Assembly (NCBI GenBank): GCA_037349105.1
Contig: JAYJMM010000123.1
Span: 6,014,001-6,078,000, forward strand
Length of the DNA stretch: 64,000 nucleotides
Source: Limnomonas spitsbergensis
Taxonomy: Eukaryota > Chlorophyta > Chlorophyceae > Chlamydomonadales
Direction of reading: 5' to 3'
Shown: in pieces, positions 12,001 through 21,000 of the stretch
How the letters are laid out: every line of letters begins with the position of its first letter
How positions within the stretch are numbered: position 1 is the stretch's first letter
Translations under genes and position numbers: made by a program
The notes under the pieces: model-generated
The model's input: only the letters and a program-made list of their open reading frames with translations
Told to the model about the DNA's origin: nothing
Databases searched by the model: none

Positions 12001-15000
12001 GTACCTGCATGTGCAGACCGTCCGGCCCATGGTAGTGCAGCGTGTAGTCCCACTCATAGAGGCACCATGCCCTGCTGGCCGGGTTGCAGCCATATGCCAT
12101 GTCCACCACCACAATGGTCCCGCCAGTGCAGACCTGCAAACACATGAGCAGTTTGGAAGGGTGCATACCTGCTGGTCCCTGCTGACCGGTCGGCCACGTG
12201 GGGCTGGTAGGGAATGACTAGGCTCATGTCCAGCTACCATGCACAGCCTGGGCCGTGGTACAGCCATGCCCCAAATACATGAGCACTATATACTATGATT
12301 CACATATTGAAGCCTGACCCTGCTAGCCTGGTTGCAGCCACATGCCATGTCCACCACCATCATGGTCCTGCCAGTGCAAACCTTCCGGGGATGATCGAGC
12401 GTAAGAACATTTGACACCCACACAAAGGCCTGCTTCGTTTTTACGGTTCTTATTTCCCACACTGCAAGCGCCACCTTAGGCTCCAAACAGAAATCGCCTT
12501 TGCAGTCCTGCTGGGGCGAACGACCCTCCATCCACGCCTCAGGGCGCATCGATAAGGAGCCATAGAGTGCTGAACAGACACATTGAGGCCTTATCCTGGC
12601 TAGGTTTTAGGGCTTAGGGTTGAGACACATCCATGCCTTATCCCGTTTAGGGTTTAGGGTTGAGACACATCCATGCCTTATCCCGTTTAGGGTTTAGGGT
12701 TGAGACACATCCATGCCTTATCCCGTTTAGGGTTCAGGGTTGAGACACATCCAGGCCTTATCCCGTTTAGGGTTTAGGGTTGAGACACATCCAGGCCTCA
12801 TTCCGTTTAGGGTAAAGGGTTGAGACACATCCATGCCTTATCCCGTTTAGGGTTTAGGGTTGAGACACATCCATGCCTTATCCCGTTTAGGGTTTAGGGT
12901 TGAGACACATCCATGCCTTATCCCGTTTAGGGTTTAGGGTTGAGACACATCCAGGCCTTATCCCGTTTAGGGTTTAGGGTTGAGACACATCCTGGCCTTA
13001 TCCTGTTATGACGAAACAATATGCAGCTATCTCACCACCCGGCCATGCGCTTATCTCTTTCTGACCCTTTCAACAAAGAAAACTCCATGCTAAGAGAGAG
13101 AGAGACGTCAGGGTGTTACCTTGAGCATGCCCTCAGAGGCTGCTGCAACGTCTGCTTGACATACCCACCTCTTCAAAAAAGAAGGGGGGAAATCTCCCAG
13201 GCAAAAAAACGTGCTGCTCCGTCCTCACCCACCCATTCCCCCCCCACCCACATATGGTCTCACCTGGAGGATGAGCTCCAATGCGGACAACGTGGATATC
13301 CACCCATTTTCCCGACACTTGTAAACACGGATTGTGTGCACAAAGAAAAAACATGTTTTGCCCCTTCCCCACCTACCAACTCCCTTCCCCACCCAGCCAT
13401 GACAAAGGCCTCGCCTGGAGGAGGTCCTAGAACACAATAAGAACACACGCTTGACACTCCCAACTCTCATCACTAAAAAAATGAAGAGGAAAGCGAGGGG
13501 GGGGCAAAAACAAAAAAAATCGACCCCCTGCCCCTTTTTTGTAGAGCTTAATGAGGGTGTTCCATAGCTAAAAATATTTTTTGGCACAGGGGTGTTGGAG
13601 ATATGGGGGGGCAAAGTTGGGGAGGGTGGGTGGGTGGGTGGGTGGTCCCAAAAAATCCAACATTTGGAAAAAGTCATATCTTTTTTTTTGAGGTCTGTTG
13701 AGGCTGGCAGAGGCACCTCTGTGTTCGTCTTGCAAACATGAGTCCATTTACATCCTAAATGTTGCTTGAATTACCACATGACCCTGTGGCTCCCCACACT
13801 GAGGGTTTTGCTCCATTGGACACACCCCGAAACCAGTTGAGCCAGTCTTAGAGAGAGCTGTATTACACGCAGCACATGGTAGTGTTGGTCTGGTGGATCA
13901 TGAATGAACATATCACTTGTGGTCGTTGTGGCAAGGTCCCCAAATCCGCTGACCCTGCAAACGTCAGACGCCACCAGAATGGGAGGGAGTGCATGGCAGT
14001 TTCCGGTGTGGGAAGAAGTTCAAGATATCTGCTATGCGCTTGCACGTCGCACGCCATATCCTGTTGGGCCAATGTGGCGCAGCCTGCAGCTTGGAGCCTA
14101 ATGCTAATGAAGCATGTGGCTTCTGTGGTGCCGTGTGTGGAGACCAGGACTCTGGCATGTGCAAGTCAGAGCTGGGAAGGGGCGCCAGCAGCGGTGTCCT
14201 GTAAGTCAGCTCCGCATGCCCTTTGCTCCACAAGATGTCATACGGCTCAGCGCACAAGGGGTCAGCCAGCAATCCTTGCACCAACAGGCCAGTGCCATGT
14301 CTGCAGGAGCAGGGATCCGCCCGTCCCCCGCCCGTGGGTCTGGAGCTATCACTACCTTGATCACATGCAGACAGCCCATCCCGATCAGCAGCTTGCGGAG
14401 GCAGATGTGGCAAGCTACGCGGTGACGGTGGAGGAATTAGAGGGAGTAGTGGGCACAGAGGTCCCGCTGAGGGAGAGGAAGACGGCAGTGAGGGAGCTCA
14501 TGGCCAAGATGAAGGCTGATGCCAGCGCATTGCCACCGCCATCCAGGCAATCTGCCTTCTGGAAACATGTGATCGCTAGCGAGCAGTAGTCGGTAGTCAA
14601 TGGCTTGGCTGAGCTCAGTACCCAAATTTACTGTTGGCATGAATTGTGATCCCTAGCGAGCATTAGTCCGTACTCAATAGCCTGGCTGGAAAATTGTCTG
14701 TTGGCCGAGCTGTCGGCATGAATTGTCATCGCCTAACAAATTGAAATATACCGGTAGAAGCGCCTTGACGAGCTGGTCAAAAAATACCCCTTACATGCCC
14801 TGTCATTTTGAATTTTGACTGAGATATTTGAATTTCAATGGGTTCCGGAGGCGGTAGGTGGGTGGGTGGTAGGCTTGGTTGCTCGATTTTATATTCGGGC
14901 ATGAGGTCCCCTGCTTTTAATTTCTGCCCCCCTCGGAGGAAAGAGCATATTTTTTTGAACTTCGGAATCTTATAGAAATTGTTTGCAAGCAGACCAATAG

Positions 15001-18000
15001 CGAGAATCTTGTCTAAAAAAAAGGGGGTAAGACCTCCCTGTTTTTTAGATAAGATGGAAAACAAATGGTCTCGATAAGGAAACCTGCTGCCCTGTGGCCC
15101 CCCGTCCTCACCTGACAACTCCCTTGCCACAGAGCCATGGCCAAGGCCTCACCTGGAGGATGTCTTAGAACACAGAGACAATATACGCTTGGCATCCCAA
15201 CTCTCATAAAACAAATGGTATCGACAATGAAACATGCGGCCCCGTGGCCCCCGTCCCCACCTATCAACTCCCTTCCCACGGAGCCAAGGCCTCACCTGAA
15301 GGATGTCCTAGAACGCAGCGACAATATACGCTAGACATTAAACCCCCAACTGTAATAGAACAAATGGTATCGACAAAGAAACATGCGGCCACGTGGCCCC
15401 TGTCCCCATCTTTCAACTACCATCCCACAGAGCCATGGCCGAGGCCTCACCTGGAGGATGTCCTCAAAGGCTGCAACATCCGCTCGATTTTCCATGCGGT
15501 TGGTGTCGGCATGCTGCGGGCCGTGGTGGGGAGAGGGTACACATTTCAGTTCAAAGGACACGGCTGGCCTCGGGGTTCGAATTTCAGGTCAAAAGTAAAG
15601 GACTGGCGGTGGAGAGGGTTCAGAATCCAGGTCAAAGAACACGGCTGGCAGTGGTCAGGGTAGGCGGGTCAGGGTTTAAATTTCAGGTCAAATGTACACG
15701 GCTGGCAGTGGAGAGGGGGGTTCAGAATTCAGGTAAAAGAACACGACTGGCAGTGGTTAGGGCAGGAGGGTCAGGGTTAAGATTTCAGGTCAAATGCACA
15801 CGGCTGGCAGTGGAGAGAGGGTTCAGAATTCAGGTAAAAGAACACAGCTGGCAGTGGTCAGGGCAGGAGTGGTAGGGTTTAGATTTCAGGTCAAAAGTAC
15901 ACAGCTGGCAGTGGAGAGAGGGTTCAGAATTCATGTAAAAGAACACAGCTGGCAGTGGTCAGGGCAGGAGGGTCGGGGTTTAGATTTCAGGTCAAATGCA
16001 CACTGCTGGCAGTGGAGAGAGGGTTCAGAATTCAGGTAAAAGAACACGGCTGGCAGTGGTCAGGGCAGGAGGGCTAGGGTTTAGATTTCAGGTCAAAAGT
16101 GCATGGATGGAGGTGGAGAGAGGGTTCACGTCACCGGGTGGTGTTTTTGTGGGCGGCTGGTGTGGGGGAGAGGGTTTATATTGCAGAAGTAAGGTGAAGT
16201 ACACGACTAGCAGTGGGGAGGGGCTCTGAATTGCAGGATTGCATTTAGCTGAAGTCGGAGGCTTGCATTAGGCAGGGAGAGTGCCCAGCCCCCACACACC
16301 TCCCTCACCCAGCCACAGGGCATTTGTTGAATAGTGTGGGCAGACGTCAACTGTGCGTCAAGTTGCTAGTGATCCACACTTCCACGCAACACTACCCCCC
16401 CCCCCTCTTCGCAGCTCCACACGCCCTAGGGTATCTACCCACTCCACACTACTGTCAACACCACTCCCCCCCCCCCACCCACACATATAAGTATAAGGCT
16501 ATCCCTCCTCCCTATTGCATCTGATAGTCGATAGCTATTCATAATCCACGCCTCGACAGAGGCACTGGACAGGAGGCCGAGTGACCTTCATACCTCCCCT
16601 CCCCTCCCTCACCCCACCCCACCAGGGCACATCCCCCCCCCCCCAGGCACCTGGTTGATAGCTATTCATAATCCACGCCTCGACAGAGGCACTGGACAGG
16701 AGGCCGAGTGACCTTCATACCTCCCCTCCCCTCCCTCACCCCACCCCACCAGGGCACATCCCCCCCCCGCCCAGGCACCTGGTTGATAGCTATTCATAAT
16801 CCACGCCTCGACAGAGGCACTGGACAGGAGGCCGAGGGACCTTCATACCTCCCCTCCCCTCCCTCACTCCACCCCACCAGGGCACATCCCCCCCCCGCCC
16901 AGGCACCTGGTTGATAGCTATTCATAATCCACGCCTCGACAGAGGCACTGGACAGGAGGCCGAGGGACCTTCATACCTCCCCTCCCCTCCCTCACCCCAC
17001 CCCACCAGGGCACATCCCCCCCCCCCAGGCACCTGGTTGATAGCTATTCATAATCCACGCCTCGACAGAGGCACTGGACAGGAGGCCGAGTGACCTTCAT
17101 ACCTCCCCTCCCCTCCCTCACCGCACCCCACCAGGGCACATCCCCCCCCCGCCCAGGCACCTGGTTGATAGCTATTCATAATCCACGTCTCGACAGAGGC
17201 ACTGGACAGGAGGCCGAGTGACCTTCATACCTCCCCTCCCCTCCCTCACCCCACCCCACCAGGGCACATCCCCCCCCCGCCCAGGCACCTGGTTGATAGC
17301 TATTCATAATCCACGTCTCGACAGAGGCACTGGACAGGAGGCCGAGTGACCTTCATACCTCCCCTCCCCTCCCTCACCCCACCCCACCAGGGCACATCCC
17401 CCCCCCGCCCAGGCACCTGGTTGATAGCTATTCATAATCCACGTCTCGACAGAGGCACTGGACAGGAGGCCGAGTGACCTTCATACCTCCCCTCCCCTCC
17501 CTCACCCCACCCCACCAGGGCACATCCCCCCCCCCCCCAGGCACCTGGTTGATAGCTATTCATAATCCACGTCTCGACAGAGGCACTGGACAGGAGGCCG
17601 AGTGACCTTCATACCTCCCCTCCCCTCCCTCACCCCACCCCACCAGGGCACATCCCCCCCCCCCCCAGGCACCTGGTTGATAGCTATTCAATCAATCCAA
17701 ACGCGCGTCTCGTCAGAGGCACTGGACAGGAGGCCGAGTGACCTTCATACCTCCCCTCCCCTCCCTCACCCCACCCCACCAGGGCACATCCCCCCCCCCC
17801 CAGGCACCTGGTTGATAGCTATTCATAATCCACGTCTCGACAGAGGCACTGGACAGGAGGCCGAGGGACCTTCATACCTCCCCTCCCCTCCCTCACCCCA
17901 CCCCACCAGGGCACATCCCCCCCCCCCCCCAGGCACCTGGTTGATAGCTATTCAATCAATCCAAACGCGCGTCTCGTCAGAGGCACTGGACAGGAGGCCG

Positions 18001-21000
18001 AGTGACCTTCATACCTCCCCTCCCCTCCCTCACCCCACCCCACCAGGGCACATCCCCCCCCCCCCAGGCACCTGGTTGATAGCTATTCATAATCCACGTC
18101 TCGACAGAGGCACTGGACAGGAGGCCGAGTGACCTTCATACCTCCCCTCCCCTCCCTCACCCCACCCCACCAGGGCACATCCCCCCCCCCCCAGGCACCT
18201 GGTTGATAGCTATTCAATCAATCCAAACGCGCGTCTCGTCAGAGGCACTGGACAGGAAGCCGAGGGACCTTCATACCTCCCCTCCCCTCCCTCACCCCAC
18301 CCCACCAGGGCACATCCCCCCCCCCCCCAGGCACCTGGTTGATAGCTATGCAATCAATCCAAACGCGCGTCTCGTCAGAGGCACTGGACAGGAAGCCGAG
18401 GGACCTTCATACCTCCCCTCCCCTCCCTCACCCCACCCCACCAGGGCACATCCCCCCCCCCCCCCAGGCACCTGGTTGATAGCTATGCAATCAATCCAAA
18501 CGCGCGTCTCGTCAGAGGCACTGGACAGGAAGCCGAGGGACCTTCATACCTCCCCTCCCCTCCCTCACCCCACCCCACCAGGGCACATCCCCCCCCCCCC
18601 CAGGCACCTGGTTGATAGCTATTCAATCAATCCAAACGCACGTCTCGACAGAGGCACTGGACAGGAGGCCGAGTGACCTTCATACCTCCCCTCCCCTCCC
18701 TCACCCCACCCCACCAGGGCACATCCCCCCCCCCCCCAGGCACCTGGTTGATAGCTATGCAATCAATCCAAACGCGCGTCTCGTCAGAGGCACTGGACAG
18801 GAAGCCGAGGGACCTTCATACCTCCCCTCCCCTCCCTCACCCCACCCCACCAGGGCACATCCCCCCCCCCCCCCAGGCACCTGGTTGATAGCTATGCAAT
18901 CAATCCAAACGCGCGTCTCGTCAGAGGCACTGGACAGGAGGCCGAGTGACCTTCATACCTCCCCTCCCCTCCCTCACCCCACCCCACCAGGGCACATCCC
19001 CCCCCCCCCAGGCACCTGGTTGATAGCTATGCAATCAATCCAAACGCGCGTCTCGTCAGAGGCACTGGACAGGAGGCCGAGGGACCTTCATACCTCCCCT
19101 CCCCTCCCTCACCCCACCCCACCAGGGCACATCCCCCCCCCCCCCAGGCACCTGGTTGATAGCTATGCAATCAATCCAAACGCGCGTCTCGTCAGAGGCA
19201 CTGGACAGGAGGCCGAGGGACCTTCATACCTCCCCTCCCCTCCCTCACCCCACCCCACCAGGGCACATCCCCCCCCCCCCAGGCACCTGGTTGATAGCTA
19301 TTCAATCAATCCAAACGCGCGTCTCGTCAGAGGCACTGGACAGGAAGCCGAGGGACCTTCATACCTCCCCTCCCCTCCCTCACCCCACCCCACCAGGGCA
19401 CATCCCCCCCCCCCCCCAGGCACCTGGTTGATAGCTATTCAATCAATCCAAACGCGCGTCTCGTCAGAGGCACTGGACAGGAAGCCGAGGGACCTTCATA
19501 CCTCCCCTCCCCTCCCTCACCCCACCCCACCAGGGCACATCCCCCCCCCCCCCCAGGCACCTGGTTGATAGCTATGCAATCAATCCAAACGCGCGTCTCG
19601 TCAGAGGCACTGGACAGGAAGCCGAGGGACCTTCATACCTCCCCTCCCCTCCCTCACCCCACCCCACCAGGGCACATCCCCCCCCCCCCAGGCACCTGGT
19701 TGATAGCTATTCAATCAATCCAAACGCACGTCTCGACAGAGGCACTGGACAGGAGGCCGAGTGACCTTCATACCTCCCCTCCCCTCCCTCACCCCACCCC
19801 ACCAGGGCACATCCCCCCCCCCCCCAGGCACCTGGTTGATAGCTATGCAATCAATCCAAACGCGCGTCTCGTCAGAGGCACTGGACAGGAAGCCGAGGGA
19901 CCTTCATACCTCCCCTCCCCTCCCTCACCCCACCCCACCAGGGCACATCCCCCCCCCCCCCAGGCACCTGGTTGATAGCTATGCAATCAATCCAAACGCG
20001 CGTCTCGTCAGAGGCACTGGACAGGAGGCCGAGTGACCTTCATACCTCCCCTCCCCTCCCTCACCCCACCCCACCAGGGCACATCCCCCCCCCCCCAGGC
20101 ACCTGGTTGATAGCTATGCAATCAATCCAAACGCGCGTCTCGTCAGAGGCACTGGACAGGAGGCCGAGGGACCTTCATACCTTCCCTCCCCTCCCTCACC
20201 CCACCCCACCAGGGCACATCCCCCCCCCCCCCAGGCACCTGGTTGATAGCTATTCAATCAATCCAAACGCGCGTCTCGTCAGAGGCACTGGACAGGAGGC
20301 CGAGTGACCTTCATACCTCCCCTCCCCTCCCTCACCCCACCCCACCAGGGCACATCCCCCCCCCCCCAGGCACCTGGTTGATAGCTATGCAATCAATCCA
20401 AACGCGCGTCTCGTCAGAGGCACTGGACAGGAAGCCGAGGGACCTTCATACCTCCCCTCCCCTCCCTCACCCCACCCCACCAGGGCACATCCCCCCCCCC
20501 CCAGGCACCTGGTTGATAGCTATGCAATCAATCCAAACGCGCGTCTCGTCAGAGGCACTGGACAGGAGGCCGAGGGACCTTCATACCTCCCCTCCCCTCC
20601 CTCACCCCACCCCACCAGGGCACATCCCCCCCCCCCCAGGCACCTGGTTGATAGCTATGCAATCAATCCAAACGCGCGTCTCGTCAGAGGCACTGGACAG
20701 GAAGCTGAGCACCGTGTCAAACATCTTGCTCGCCGTGCCTAGCCAGGCGTGGCTGACAAAGTAGGTGGGCAGGCCCGTGTCGTCAGGGTCGATGATGTCC
20801 GGGACGTCGGCCAACCGGTTGCGACCAGAGACCTCGGCGTCCTTCACCCACCTGTGGGAGCACGGGGGCAGGTGCAGGGGTTAGAGGGGGTGTGCCCAGG
20901 GATTTGGGGGGGCATGTACAGGGATTCAGGGGGCATTCACAGGGATTTGAGGGGGAGTGCACAGTGGCTGGAAGAGGCATTTACGGGGATTAAGGGGGCA

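Noticed and set aside
14005..14320. An intron explaining the length difference between the two transposon copies
   Set aside because: A GT and AG can be found near the edges, but copy 1 has unrelated filler at the junction and the segment itself encodes Cys-rich sequence; internal deletion in copy 1 fits better.
16529..20700. CRISPR-like array of repeats and spacers
   Set aside because: Units are direct tandems with no unique spacers, contain exon sequence, and lie in a eukaryotic intron; no cas genes.
18203..20764. Pro/His-rich plus-strand ORFs of up to 318 codons
   Set aside because: Antisense reading of the exon-derived minisatellite.
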